Of a DNA stretch of 64,000 nucleotides, positions 17,541 through 25,854 are shown in pieces. The translations under genes and the position numbers were made by a program. How positions within the stretch are numbered: position 1 is the first letter of the stretch; each line of letters opens with the position of its first letter. Source of the stretch: Streptomyces sp. AC512_CC834 (GTDB lineage Bacteria > Actinomycetota > Actinomycetes > Streptomycetales > Streptomycetaceae); NCBI RefSeq assembly GCF_019049325.1, contig NZ_JAGMUO010000029.1, positions 85,848 through 149,847 on the forward strand, given 5' to 3'. A model generated the notes under the pieces. The model was not told where the DNA came from, did not search any database, and was given only the letters and a program-made list of their open reading frames with translations.

Positions 17541-17571
17541 ACCCCTCGCACACTTTTTTCAAGTGTGGGGC
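17541..17571 (+). terminator. Possible expression-platform hairpin of the riboswitch
   Basis: Arms cacactt (17549-17555) and aagtgtg (17561-17567), flanked by further C/G pairing, enclose a T-rich loop just after the aptamer. It may act as an intrinsic terminator or compete with aptamer folding. No poly-T tract follows the hairpin, so its mode is uncertain. Confidence 0.45.
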
Positions 17572-17720
17572 CAGGGGTCCTGGTCGTCCGAGGGAGTCTT
17601 TCCGTGAATCAGCGAATGCGATAGGGCCGCAGAGCCCCGCCTCCGCACGCCTTTCTTCACCTCACCTCACCTCACTTCACAGTGCCCTGCCGCGCGCGCT
17701 GATCCTCACGGGAGTCCGCC

Positions 17721-19097
17721 ATGTCCGTACCCACCGCTGTCGCCACCCCGCTGCCCGTTCTCGGCCGGGACGTCACCGTCCCGCTCGTCACCGGCGGGGA
17801 GGTCACCTACGCCGCGCTCGACTACGCCGCCAGCGCGCCCGCGCTCCAGCGGGTCTGGGACGACGTGGCCGCCTACGCCCCCTACTACGGCAGCGTCCAC
17901 CGAGGCGCCGGGTACCTCTCGCAACTGTCGACCGACCTGTTCGAGAACGCCCGGCAGACCGTCGCCGGGTTCCTCGGCTGCCGGGACGCCGACCAGGTGG
18001 TCTTCACCCGGTCCACCACCGACTCCCTCAACCTGCTCGCCGCCGCGCTGCCGGCCGGCTGCCAGGTCTTCGTCTTCGAGACCGAGCACCACGCCTCGCT
18101 GCTGCCCTGGCGAGACGCCGACGTGACCTGTCTCGACGCCCCGCGCACCCCCGAGCAGGCCGTCGAGACCCTGGAGCGGGCCCTCGCCGCCCGCGAACCG
18201 TACGGGCCCGCCCTGGTCTGCGTCACCGGTGCCTCCAACGTCACCGGCGAGCTGTGGCCGGTGCGTGAACTGGCCGCCGCCGCGCACGCCCACGGTGCCC
18301 GGATCGTGCTGGACGCCGCCCAGCTCGCCCCGCACCACCCCGTCTCGGTGGCCGGCCTGGACGTGGACTGGGTGGCCTTCTCCGGGCACAAGCTGTACGC
18401 CCCCTTCGGCGCCGGCGTGCTGGCCGGCCGTGCCGACTGGCTGCGCGAGGCCGAGCCGTACCTCGCCGGCGGCGGCGCCAGCCGCAGCGTCTCCCGGCGC
18501 GCGGACGGGGGCGTGGACGTGCAGTGGCACGACAGTGCCGCGCGGCACGAGGCCGGTTCGCCCAACGTCATCGGCGCGTACGCCGTCGCCTCCGCCTGCA
18601 AGGCGCTCACCGAGGCCGGTTTCGACACGCTGGTCGCCCGCGAGGAGTACCTGATCGGGAAGGTGCGGGAGGGCCTCGCCCAGGTGCCCGAGGTGCGGGT
18701 CCTCTCGCTCTTCGGCGACGACGCCCCCCGCGTCGGCGTGCTCTCCTTCGTCGTCGAGGGCTGGAACAGCTCGCACTTCGCCGCTGCGCTCTCCGCCGAG
18801 TACGGCATCGGCGTACGCGACGGCCTGTTCTGCGCCCACCCCCTGGTGCGCACCCTGCTCGGCGGCGACCCGCAGACCCAGGGCGAGTGCGGCGCCCCCG
18901 AGGCGGCCCCCGGGGAGAAGTCCCTCAACGCCATCCGCGTGAGCTTCGGCGCGGGCACCCCGGACGAGCACGTCGAGCGGTTCGTGAACGCCGTCAGGGA
19001 ACTGGTCAGCGACGGCGCCCGGTGGAACTACCGCACCGAGGACGGACGTTGCGTGCCCGACACCACCTCGGGCGGCACCACCTCCGCCGCCGCCTGA
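17721..19097 (+). CDS. Class V aminotransferase, cysteine desulfurase-like
   Basis: 458-residue PLP enzyme of the SufS/Csd type. The PLP lysine is in VAFSGHKLYAPFG. The cysteine aligned with the SufS persulfide cysteine is in VRDGLFCAHP, so desulfurase or related lyase chemistry is plausible. The first residues carry the family ALDYAASAPALQRV stretch. The ATG is preceded by acgggag. It is the only gene between the probable SAM-IV riboswitch and a convergent glycerate kinase, so it is likely repressed when SAM is plentiful. The exact substrate (cysteine, selenocysteine, or a precursor in methionine recycling) cannot be read from the sequence. The last 70 bases overlap the 3' end of the opposing gene. 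Confidence 0.9.
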   Translation: MSVPTAVATPLPVLGRDVTVPLVTGGEVTYAALDYAASAPALQRVWDDVAAYAPYYGSVHRGAGYLSQLSTDLFENARQTVAGFLGCRDADQVVFTRSTTDSLNLLAAALPAGCQVFVFETEHHASLLPWRDADVTCLDAPRTPEQAVETLERALAAREPYGPALVCVTGASNVTGELWPVRELAAAAHAHGARIVLDAAQLAPHHPVSVAGLDVDWVAFSGHKLYAPFGAGVLAGRADWLREAEPYLAGGGASRSVSRRADGGVDVQWHDSAARHEAGSPNVIGAYAVASACKALTEAGFDTLVAREEYLIGKVREGLAQVPEVRVLSLFGDDAPRVGVLSFVVEGWNSSHFAAALSAEYGIGVRDGLFCAHPLVRTLLGGDPQTQGECGAPEAAPGEKSLNAIRVSFGAGTPDEHVERFVNAVRELVSDGARWNYRTEDGRCVPDTTSGGTTSAAA

Positions 19098-20308
19098 GCC
19101 GCCCGGCCCGGCAGCCGCGACCCCAGCAGGACCATCCGCAGCGCCCGCTCCGTCGCGTCCGTCAGCAGCTCGGCGGCCCGCAGCAGCGCGTCCGCCAGGG
19201 CCATCGGCGCCGGCATGATCCCGTGGCAGGCGTCCACCCCCGGCACGTCGTGCGCGCCCTCGCCGAGCGTGCCGGCCAGGGCGAGGACGGGCCGGCCGTG
19301 GAGCTTGGCGCGGCGGGCCACCTCGGCCGGGATCTTGCCGCGCGGCGTCTGGTGGTCCAGGGCGCCCTCCGCGGTGAGCACCAGGTCGGCACGGGCGAGG
19401 CGGGCGTCCAGGTCCAGGTGGTCGAGGAGCACGTCGAAGCGGGGCAGCAGCCGGGCGCCGACGGCGGCGAGACCCGCGCCCAGGCCGCCCGAGGCGCCGG
19501 TGCCGGGGCCGCCGCGCAGATCGGTGCCGACGACACCGAGGTCGCGGATGAGGACGCGCGCCCAGTTCTCCAGTCCGGCCGACAACTCCTCGACCTGCGC
19601 GGGCGTCGCCCCCTTCTGCGGACCGAACACCCGGGCCACCCCCCGCTCTCCGCACAGCACGTTGAACGGGTTGCAGGCGACGAGCAGCTCGGTGTCCTTC
19701 AGGCGGGCGTCGAGACCGGACGGGTCGACGCGGGCGAGACGGGTCAGCTCCCGTCCGCCGGGCGGGAGTTCGAAGCCGTCCGCGTCCAGCAGCCGGGCCC
19801 CCAGCGCCTGGAGCGCGCCCGCGCCCCCGTCCGACGTACCCGAGTCGCCGCAGCCGACCAGGACGCGCCGCACCCCGGTGTCGAGCGCGGCACGGATCAG
19901 CTCGCCGACGCCGTACGTCGTCGTGGCGCCCGGGTCGCGCAGCGCGCGGGGGACCAGGGACAGCCCCGCGACGGCCGCCATCTCCACCACCGCCGTGTCC
20001 CGGGCGCCGAGCAGCGCGAAGTGGGTGCCGACGGGTTCGCCGACCGGGCCGGTGGCGGCCAGCGCGACCAGGCGTCCGCCGGTCGCGGAGGCCAGCGCCA
20101 CGGCCGTGCCCTCGCCGCCGTCCACCAGCGGGATCCGGTCGATCTCGGCGCTCGGCAGGACCCGGCGGACACCCGCCGCGATGGCGTCGGCGGCGGCCTG
20201 GGCGGACAGGGACTCCTTGAAGCCGCTGGGCGCCACCACGACCCGGTTCAGCACACAGGACACAGCGGATACAGACACAGCAGATGCAGACACAGCAGAT
20301 ACAGACAT
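19028..20308 (-). CDS. Glycerate 2-kinase (GlxK/GarK family)
   Basis: Phosphorylates D-glycerate with ATP, feeding it to glycolysis. 426 residues. It has the family N-terminus VVVAPSGFKESLSA, the acidic substrate region PLVDGGEGT, and the glycine-rich CGDSGTSDGGAGALQALGARLL and PGTGASGGLGAGL stretches. The ATG at 20308 has AAGGAG eight bases upstream. This start includes an odd Val-Ser-Ala repeat encoded by three 15-bp tandem repeats, absent from the family, so the conserved protein begins about 18 residues in. The anion transporter ends 11 bp upstream on the same strand, suggesting import and phosphorylation of a glycerate-like acid. It overlaps the opposing aminotransferase by 70 bases. Confidence 0.9.
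   Translation of the reverse strand: MSVSAVSASAVSVSAVSCVLNRVVVAPSGFKESLSAQAAADAIAAGVRRVLPSAEIDRIPLVDGGEGTAVALASATGGRLVALAATGPVGEPVGTHFALLGARDTAVVEMAAVAGLSLVPRALRDPGATTTYGVGELIRAALDTGVRRVLVGCGDSGTSDGGAGALQALGARLLDADGFELPPGGRELTRLARVDPSGLDARLKDTELLVACNPFNVLCGERGVARVFGPQKGATPAQVEELSAGLENWARVLIRDLGVVGTDLRGGPGTGASGGLGAGLAAVGARLLPRFDVLLDHLDLDARLARADLVLTAEGALDHQTPRGKIPAEVARRAKLHGRPVLALAGTLGEGAHDVPGVDACHGIMPAPMALADALLRAAELLTDATERALRMVLLGSRLPGRAAQAAAEVVPPEVVSGTQRPSSVR
20262..20306. repeat. Three 15-bp tandem repeats at the glycerate kinase N-terminus
   Basis: Units at 20262-20276, 20277-20291 and 20292-20306 follow the pattern acagcagatacagac, with one or no mismatch. Because the unit is a multiple of three, copy-number change would keep the frame. 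Confidence 0.85.
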
Positions 20309-20319
20309 GGACGACTCCT

Positions 20320-21735
20320 TCAGCGGGTCACGGGGACGCCGAGCAGCGGCCAGACGGCGGCGGCGAAGAACAGCACGAGTACGGCGGTCAGCGGTGCCAG
20401 GACGGCGGACAGCCGCAGCAGGTCGCGCGGGGTGTAGGTGGGCGTGCCGGGGATGTCGGAGAAGAGCGTGACCGGCTTGGCGGAGGCCGGGAGCGTGTGG
20501 CAGAAGCCGGCGGCCGCCGTGGACGCGAGCGCGGCGGCGACCGGGTTGACCCCGGCGCCCACGGCCGCGGCGACGACCAGGGGCACCAGGACCGAGGAGC
20601 GGGCCGAGCGGGACTGGAGGACCAGGTGGGCCGCCGTACTGACGGCGATCACGACGCCGAGGAAGACGGCCGGCGCGACGTGCGCGGGCAGCCCCGACAC
20701 CAGCCACTTCGCCGCACCGGAGTCGGCGAGCGCCACGCCCATCGCCATGGTCGCCGCCATGAACAGCAGCAGCGACCAGGGCACGGTCCTCAGCGCGTCC
20801 TTGAGCCGTACGGTGCCGAGCGCGGGGGAGGAGGCGACGACCGCGCCGATCAGCGCCACCACCGCCGGCGAGACGTGGTGCAGGGGCTCGCTGCACCACA
20901 GGGTCACCACCGTGGCCAGCAGCAGGGCGCAGCGCTTCTCGGCCTGGGTCCAGGGGCCGGTGACCGGGCTGTCGCTGTGCCGCTGTATCTCCTCGGCGGT
21001 GATGCGGACGGGGCCCTCGCGGTCCGCCCGCCGGGTGGTCGTCAGCAGGACGCTCTCGGCGGCCAGGTGGGAGGAGGCGACGGCGAGCGGCAGGCCGAGC
21101 AGCAGCCACTGGGTGAAGCCGATCCGGTCTCCGGTCGCCTCCCACAGCACCGACACGGTGATCAGATGCGCGCCCGCGCCGATCAGGGTCGCCACCGCGG
21201 ACAGAAGGATCACGGTCGGGAACAGCAGCGCCAGCATCACGACCAGTCGCTTCCGGTCGGCCAGGGCCTTGGCGAGGGCGAGGAACACCGGCAGCGCGAG
21301 CGCGGCCCGCCCCGAGGTGGCAGGCACCGCGAACGCGGTGACGACCAGGGCCGCCGTCGTCAGGTGCGTCAACTGCCGTACGCTGCGCGCCCCGCCCACC
21401 AGGAACGCCGCCGCCCGTCCCGCGAGCCCCGTCCGTGCCACCGCGGCCGCGAGCACGAACGCGCAGATCAGCAGCCAGACGGTGGCGTCACCGAGGGTGC
21501 CGAACAGTGTGTCGCTGCTGATCACACCGGTCGCGGTCAGCGCTAGCCCGGCACCCAGCGCGATGTACGTGTCGTCGATCGGCGTACCGATCCAGGCGCA
21601 GGTGGCCAGCGCGAACACGGCGAGGGTCAGACGTGCGTCGCCGCCCAGGGCGGGGAAGTTGGCGGGGACCGCCAGCAGCGCGCACAGGGACAGCGCCACG
21701 CACAGGGCCGCCGCGAGGCGGAGGTTCAACGTCAC
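20320..21735 (-). CDS. DASS/SLC13-type anion permease
   Basis: 471-residue inner-membrane carrier with about eleven to twelve hydrophobic helices. It has the inverted-repeat organisation and Ser/Thr-rich hairpin regions expected of divalent-anion:sodium symporters (PATSGRAALALPVFLALAKAL in the first half, LPASAKPVTLFSDIPGTPTY in the second). It probably imports a small carboxylate. Linkage to glycerate kinase suggests glycerate or a related acid, but this is inference. The start at 21735 is the first start codon before helix 1. A dyad, ATGAAG-N4-CTTCAC, lies 46 bp upstream. A similar dyad precedes the adjacent two-component operon. Confidence 0.85.
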   Translation of the reverse strand: MTLNLRLAAALCVALSLCALLAVPANFPALGGDARLTLAVFALATCAWIGTPIDDTYIALGAGLALTATGVISSDTLFGTLGDATVWLLICAFVLAAAVARTGLAGRAAAFLVGGARSVRQLTHLTTAALVVTAFAVPATSGRAALALPVFLALAKALADRKRLVVMLALLFPTVILLSAVATLIGAGAHLITVSVLWEATGDRIGFTQWLLLGLPLAVASSHLAAESVLLTTTRRADREGPVRITAEEIQRHSDSPVTGPWTQAEKRCALLLATVVTLWCSEPLHHVSPAVVALIGAVVASSPALGTVRLKDALRTVPWSLLLFMAATMAMGVALADSGAAKWLVSGLPAHVAPAVFLGVVIAVSTAAHLVLQSRSARSSVLVPLVVAAAVGAGVNPVAAALASTAAAGFCHTLPASAKPVTLFSDIPGTPTYTPRDLLRLSAVLAPLTAVLVLFFAAAVWPLLGVPVTR

Positions 21736-21780
21736 GCCATCGAGCGTTCACGGGGGCGGTGAGCCCCCAATGAGCGCCAC

Positions 21781-21796
21781 ATGAAGGAAACTTCAC
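21781..21796. promoter_or_regulatory. Candidate response-regulator dyad upstream of the anion permease
   Basis: ATGAAG-gaaa-CTTCAC, nearly identical in form to the dyad at 24284-24299 upstream of the sensor operon. It lies between the permease start and the regulator stop, where a promoter for the permease-kinase pair must be. Confidence 0.55.
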
Positions 21797-21825
21797 CGGA
21801 CCAGGACCCTCACCAGGCCGGGACC

Positions 21826-22491
21826 TCACCAGGCCGGCAGCCGGTACCCCATGCCGCGTACGGTCTCCACCTGCTGCGCCCCGAGCTTCTTGCGCAGTGC
21901 CCGCACGTACACGTCCACGATGTTGGAGCCCGGGTCGAAGTCGTACCCCCACACGTGGGAGAGGATCTGCTCGCGGGACAGCACCTGTCCCGGGTGGCGC
22001 AGGAACAGCTCGAGGAGCACGAACTCACGGGCCGTCAGGTCCACGGTCCGGCCCTGCGCACGGGCCCGGCGGGTGCGCAGGTCCAGGGTGAGCGCCCCCG
22101 ACTTCAGCACCGTCACCTCCGGCGCCCTGGCGGCCGTACGCAGCCGCAGCCGTACCCGGGCGAGCAGTTCCTCGAAGCGGAACGGCTTGGTCATCCAGTC
22201 GTCGGCGCCGCCCTCCAGGCCGGCCACCGTGTCCCGCACCGAGTCCCGGGCCGTCAGCACGAGCACCGGGGTCGTCACCCGGGACTCGCGCAGCTCGCGC
22301 AGGACCGTGAACCCGTCCCGGCCGGGCAGCCCGATGTCCAGGACGACCAGGTCGAACCGGCCGGTGAGGGCGTACTCGTAGGCGGCGTCGCCGTCGGCGA
22401 CCACGGTGGTGGTGAAGCCGTTGGCGCGCAGGCCCTTCTCGACGAAGGAGGCGATGCGCTCCTCGTCCTCGACGATGAGGATGCGGTTCAT
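21826..22491 (-). CDS. OmpR/PhoB-family response regulator
   Basis: DNA-binding regulator, 221 residues. The receiver domain (1-115) has VEDEERIA, phospho-acceptor Asp in LVVLDIGLPG, and Lys in MTKPFRFEEL. The winged-helix output (about 125-218) has VLSREQILSHVWGYDFDPGSNIVDVYVRALRKKL and ends RGMGYRLPAW. The ATG at 22491 follows GAAGAGG. The sensor kinase gene ends 20 bp upstream on the same strand, so they form a cognate pair. The signal is unknown. Matched dyads upstream of this operon and of the neighbouring permease suggest autoregulation and control of carboxylate uptake. Confidence 0.95.
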   Translation of the reverse strand: MNRILIVEDEERIASFVEKGLRANGFTTTVVADGDAAYEYALTGRFDLVVLDIGLPGRDGFTVLRELRESRVTTPVLVLTARDSVRDTVAGLEGGADDWMTKPFRFEELLARVRLRLRTAARAPEVTVLKSGALTLDLRTRRARAQGRTVDLTAREFVLLELFLRHPGQVLSREQILSHVWGYDFDPGSNIVDVYVRALRKKLGAQQVETVRGMGYRLPAW

Positions 22492-22511
22492 GGACGTGCC
22501 TCTTCCGGAAA

Positions 22512-24011
22512 TCAGTCCAGCGTGAGTACGAAGGTGGCGCCGCCGCCCTCGGTGGTGCGCAGCTCGGCCCGGCCGCCGTGGCCCTCGGCGATCGCCCTGA
22601 CGATCGAGAGACCGAGCCCGGCGCCGGACCCGCGCACCCCGCGCCGGGCCGTGCCGCGCCGGAACCGCTCGAAGATCACCTCGGCGTCCCGCGCCTGGAC
22701 CCCCGGTCCCGAGTCGGCGACGTACAGCTCGATGCGGGCGCCGTCGGAGCGGGAGCCCATGCGGATCGTCTGGCCGGTGGTGGTGTGCTGCACGGCGTTC
22801 TGCGCGAGCTGCACCATGGCCTGCGTGATGCGCTGGGGGTCCAGTCGGGCCTCGCGGTCGGCGACCTCGGCCAGCACCCACTCCCGGTCGCCGAGGGTGC
22901 GGGCGTTGACGTAGACGTCGGCGGTGAGTTCGGCGAGCTGCACCGGCTCGGGGGTGACGAAGTCGGGGCGTTCGGACTTGGCGAGCAGCAGCAGGTCCTC
23001 GACTATGCGGCTCATCCGGTCCAGTTCGTCGGTGACGAGGCGGACGGTCTCCTCGCGCTCGGCCGGATCGTCGCCCATCAGTTCCAGGTGGCCGCGCACG
23101 ATGGTGATCGGGGTGCGCAGCTCGTGGCCCGCGTCGTCGACGAACCGGCGCTGGGTGGCGAAGGCGCGCTCCAGGCGGTCCAGCATGGCGTTGAACGTCT
23201 CGGCGAGGGCCGCCACGTCGTCGTGGCCGTGCACCGGGATGCGCCGGGTCAGGTCCTGCTCGGTGAGCTGCGCGGCCGTGGTGCGCACCAGCCGCACCGG
23301 CTTGAGGATCCGGCCCGCGACCACCCAGGCGATGCCCGTCGTCATCAGCAGGGCGACACCGGAGATGGCGAGCAGGACACGGAACACCTCGTCCGCGCGC
23401 GCCTGTTCGCGGCCCGGGTGGAAGGCGACCACGAACGCGGCCGCCGGTTCGCCGCCGTAACGGGCCACGGTGACCTTGGCCCAGCGGATCTCGCCCTCGG
23501 GACGGTCCAGGGTGCCGGTGGAGTGGGGCGAGGCGTAGATGCGGCGCCGGGCGTCGGCGTCCTGGTGCAGGGGGCGGCCGACCGGGATCTCGCGCTGCTG
23601 GATGATCTGGGTGGGCCTGCTGCCGGCCTCGCCCACCAGACCGATCAGCTCCTCGTCCAGGTCGGCGTACTGCCGCTCCAGGAAGACCCGCAGCAGCCGC
23701 CCGGGGTCGGTGAAGGGGCGGCCGGTCTCCGGGTCGAAGCCCTGTTCCTCGAAGTTGGCGAACTCGCCGGCCTCCTGCGCGAGCAGGCCGTTGATCCGCT
23801 GGTCGGTGTCGCGCAGCAGGATCGAGCGGGTCGTCGCCGCCACCGAGGCGAGCGCGACCGCCATCACGAGCAGCAGCCACAGCAGGATGCGGACCCGGGC
23901 CGAGATCCGGCGGCGCTCCGGGTCAGCCGTCGTCGCCCGCTCCGTCGTCGGTGGCGGCGTCGTCCCCGGCGTCCCCGGTGTCCCGGCCCCGGTCGTCGTC
24001 ATCGTCGTCAT
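22512..24011 (-). CDS. Sensor histidine kinase
   Basis: 499-residue membrane kinase. It has a Thr/Pro-rich cytoplasmic N-terminus (1-35), a first helix about 40-60, an extracytoplasmic sensing region about 62-210 rich in acidic residues, and a second helix about 213-235. HAMP follows, then an H-box with FVDDAGHELRTPIT, and a HATPase domain with N box QNAVQH, DSGPGV and GSGAGLGLSIV. It pairs with the adjacent response regulator. The ATG start at 24011 places the first 89 bases inside the end of the secreted-protein gene in another frame. A second ATG three codons later (24002) is equally possible. The ligand is unknown. Confidence 0.93.
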   Translation of the reverse strand: MTTMTTTGAGTPGTPGTTPPPTTERATTADPERRRISARVRILLWLLLVMAVALASVAATTRSILLRDTDQRINGLLAQEAGEFANFEEQGFDPETGRPFTDPGRLLRVFLERQYADLDEELIGLVGEAGSRPTQIIQQREIPVGRPLHQDADARRRIYASPHSTGTLDRPEGEIRWAKVTVARYGGEPAAAFVVAFHPGREQARADEVFRVLLAISGVALLMTTGIAWVVAGRILKPVRLVRTTAAQLTEQDLTRRIPVHGHDDVAALAETFNAMLDRLERAFATQRRFVDDAGHELRTPITIVRGHLELMGDDPAEREETVRLVTDELDRMSRIVEDLLLLAKSERPDFVTPEPVQLAELTADVYVNARTLGDREWVLAEVADREARLDPQRITQAMVQLAQNAVQHTTTGQTIRMGSRSDGARIELYVADSGPGVQARDAEVIFERFRRGTARRGVRGSGAGLGLSIVRAIAEGHGGRAELRTTEGGGATFVLTLD

Positions 24012-24237
24012 CCGAAGGGCCGTCGGTGACCGGCGGCCGCGTCACCACCTGGTCGCTGGGCGTCGGCTCGGGCGAGGAGGAGGCCGGCTTCGGGGTGGGG
24101 GAGCCGCTCTCCAGCTCCACCTTGGCCGGGACCCTGGGCTCCTGCGGAGTGTCGGTCAGGGCGAAACTGGTCGCGGCGATGCCGAGCGGGATCAGGACGA
24201 CGGCCGCGAGGGCCGCCATCCGGCGAGAGAAGACCAT
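23923..24237 (-). CDS. Small secreted acidic protein
   Basis: 104 residues. The N-terminus MVFSRRMAALAAVVLIPLGIAATSFA is a good signal peptide or anchor. A Pro/Ser/Thr-rich spacer follows, then a long Asp-rich tail (about 75-104) that could bind cations. I choose the ATG at 24237 because it begins the signal sequence; an upstream ATG at 24285 would add 16 residues that do not look like a signal. It is the first gene of the sensor-regulator operon, and its 3' end overlaps the kinase start by 89 bases in another frame. It may be the sensed or sensing accessory of the kinase, by position only. Confidence 0.7.
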   Translation of the reverse strand: MVFSRRMAALAAVVLIPLGIAATSFALTDTPQEPRVPAKVELESGSPTPKPASSSPEPTPSDQVVTRPPVTDGPSDDDDDDDRGRDTGDAGDDAATDDGAGDDG

Positions 24238-24283
24238 GTCCCGGATTCTGCGTGGAGTGTCCGGTGGTGGTGATGAGTCCCGC

Positions 24284-24299
24284 ATGAAGAACTCTTCAT
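24284..24299. promoter_or_regulatory. Candidate response-regulator dyad upstream of the two-component operon
   Basis: ATGAAG-aact-CTTCAT, a perfect 6+4+6 dyad about 47 bp upstream of the secreted-protein start. It shares its half-sites with 21781-21796. Confidence 0.55.
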
Positions 24300-24329
24300 C
24301 CGCTCATCCGCCGCGCGCGGCGCACGGGC

Positions 24330-24611
24330 TCAGTTGTCGAGCCCGATGGCGAACGCGGCCTCCAGGTCGTGCTGCGAGTAGGTCCGGAACGACACGTGGG
24401 TGTCCGTGCCCCGCACGCCCGGGATCTTGCTGATCCGGCCGGGGATGACCTCCGCGAGGTCCTCGTGCTGATGCACCCGCACCATGGCGATCAGGTCGTA
24501 GGTGCCGGTGACGGAGAAGACCTCGGTGACGCTCTCCAGCGCGGCGATCTGCTCCGCGATCTCGGGAATGCGGTCCACGCTGGTCTTGATGAGGACGATC
24601 GCGCTGATCAC
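24330..24611 (-). CDS. Stand-alone Lrp/AsnC ligand-binding (RAM) protein
   Basis: 93 residues matching only the C-terminal RAM domain of Lrp/AsnC regulators, without the helix-turn-helix. It has MISAIVLIKTSVDRIPEIAEQIAALESVTEVFSVTGTYDLIAMVRV, then a second beta-alpha-beta unit ending IGLDN. Such proteins assemble into ring-shaped oligomers that bind amino acids. Whether it partners a full-length Lrp regulator or an enzyme is unknown. The start overlaps the stop of the rhomboid gene by four bases, so the two are translationally coupled. Confidence 0.88.
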   Translation of the reverse strand: MISAIVLIKTSVDRIPEIAEQIAALESVTEVFSVTGTYDLIAMVRVHQHEDLAEVIPGRISKIPGVRGTDTHVSFRTYSQHDLEAAFAIGLDN

Positions 24612-25396
24612 GGCTGGTTCTCTCCCTCGGGCGCCGCCAGTGGAACGCCCTTCACTCTAGCCGTACGCCCGAACCGCACCCAGGCGAAGGCGAAGCCCAG
24701 TCCGAAGCCCACCAGGTGCGCGAGGTACGCCACCCCCGGTCCGTCACCGGCCCGCCCCGCCGCCATCCACTGGAGGGCCGCCCAGAACGGCAGCACGAGC
24801 CAGGCGGGGAAGCGCAGCGGCAGGAAGAAGAGGAAGGGCAGGAGGCTGGTCACCCGGGCGTGCGGGAAGAGGAAGAGGAACGCGCCGAGGATCGCGGAGA
24901 TCGCCCCCGAGGCGCCGACCAGGGACTGCGAGGAGTGGGCGTTGGCGCCCGCGTAGCCGAGCAGGGCCAGGTAGCCGCAGCCGAGGTAGAACAGGGCGAA
25001 CTGGAGCCGGCCCATCCGTTCCTCGGTCATCGCGCCGAAGACGTAGAGGAAGAGCATGTTGCCCAGCAGGTGCACCCAGCTTCCGTGGACGAACAGCGCC
25101 GTGGCGGGGGTGAGGGCGGACCCGGGGGAGCCCTCGAACAGTTCTGCGGGGATCACGCCCCAGCGGCGGAAGTAGGCGCGCTGCGCGGCCAGCAGTTCGT
25201 CCCCCGTGCCGTACACCGGATTCAGGCCCGCCGCCGGGCTGACCAGGAACAGCAGGCAGCACAGCGTGATCAGCGCGTACGTCACCGGCGCCGTCCGGCC
25301 CCGGGAGGCGCGGGCCGGGCCGCGCGTTCTGAGCGCTCCGACCGCTCCGGCCGTTCTGGCCGCTCTGCGGGCCGCCCTGCTCCAGTTGCGGATCAT
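24608..25396 (-). CDS. Rhomboid family intramembrane serine protease
   Basis: 262 residues with six or seven membrane helices. The catalytic serine is in LVGASGAISAILGAFLFLF (GASG motif). The catalytic histidine is in VAYLAHLVGFGLGF in the last helix. HLLGNMLFLYVFG carries the conserved His/Asn oxyanion region. The Arg-rich N-terminus (about 1-35) is cytoplasmic. The ATG at 25396 is the best family-like start but no clear ribosome-binding site precedes it. It is coupled to the RAM-domain gene downstream. Substrates are unknown. Confidence 0.9.
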   Translation of the reverse strand: MIRNWSRAARRAARTAGAVGALRTRGPARASRGRTAPVTYALITLCCLLFLVSPAAGLNPVYGTGDELLAAQRAYFRRWGVIPAELFEGSPGSALTPATALFVHGSWVHLLGNMLFLYVFGAMTEERMGRLQFALFYLGCGYLALLGYAGANAHSSQSLVGASGAISAILGAFLFLFPHARVTSLLPFLFFLPLRFPAWLVLPFWAALQWMAAGRAGDGPGVAYLAHLVGFGLGFAFAWVRFGRTARVKGVPLAAPEGENQP

Positions 25397-25553
25397 GGAC
25401 ACAGAGCATGACGCAGCGGGACGCAACCGCCTATACCGCCTCGCCGCCATGGACACGCGGGCGTCGGGTACCCGCCAGGCCGTAGGGTTACGTGCCACAC
25501 GCGTCGGGGGAGCCCGGCGCGTCACCGACACTGGAAGAGAGTGAACAGCCACG

Positions 25554-25793
25554 ATGACGGTTCCCCTGCCGACCGACACGACGCGGTGGCGCTGCACCCT
25601 CTGCGGCAACCTCACCCGCTTCGACGTGACCCGGGCCTCGAAGGTCGTCGAGTACGTGCACCTCGACCTGGCCGGTGAGCCGAAGGTCGAGGAGCGAGAG
25701 GTGCTCAGTGAGACCATCGACTCGGTTCGGTGCCGCTGGTGCAACGCCGTGGACCAGGTGGAACTCGTGGACAGGCCGGGTGCCGCCTCCTGA
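25554..25793 (+). CDS. Small zinc-ribbon-like protein
   Basis: 79 residues with two CxxC knuckles, WRCTLCGN near the N-terminus and RCRWCN near residue 60, separated by a beta-rich stretch containing LTRFDVTRASKVVEYVHLDLAG. This is the layout of a zinc-ribbon fold. No DNA-binding or enzymatic domain is attached. A gagag motif before the ATG supports the start. It lies 61 bp upstream of the NYN protein on the same strand and may be co-transcribed. Function unknown; a role with RNA is possible given the neighbour. Confidence 0.8.
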   Translation: MTVPLPTDTTRWRCTLCGNLTRFDVTRASKVVEYVHLDLAGEPKVEEREVLSETIDSVRCRWCNAVDQVELVDRPGAAS

Positions 25794-25854
25794 GCGGAGC
25801 GGCCCCCACAAGGCGATTCCGGCCCGGGATCGCCCTGAGACATAGGGGTGACGG

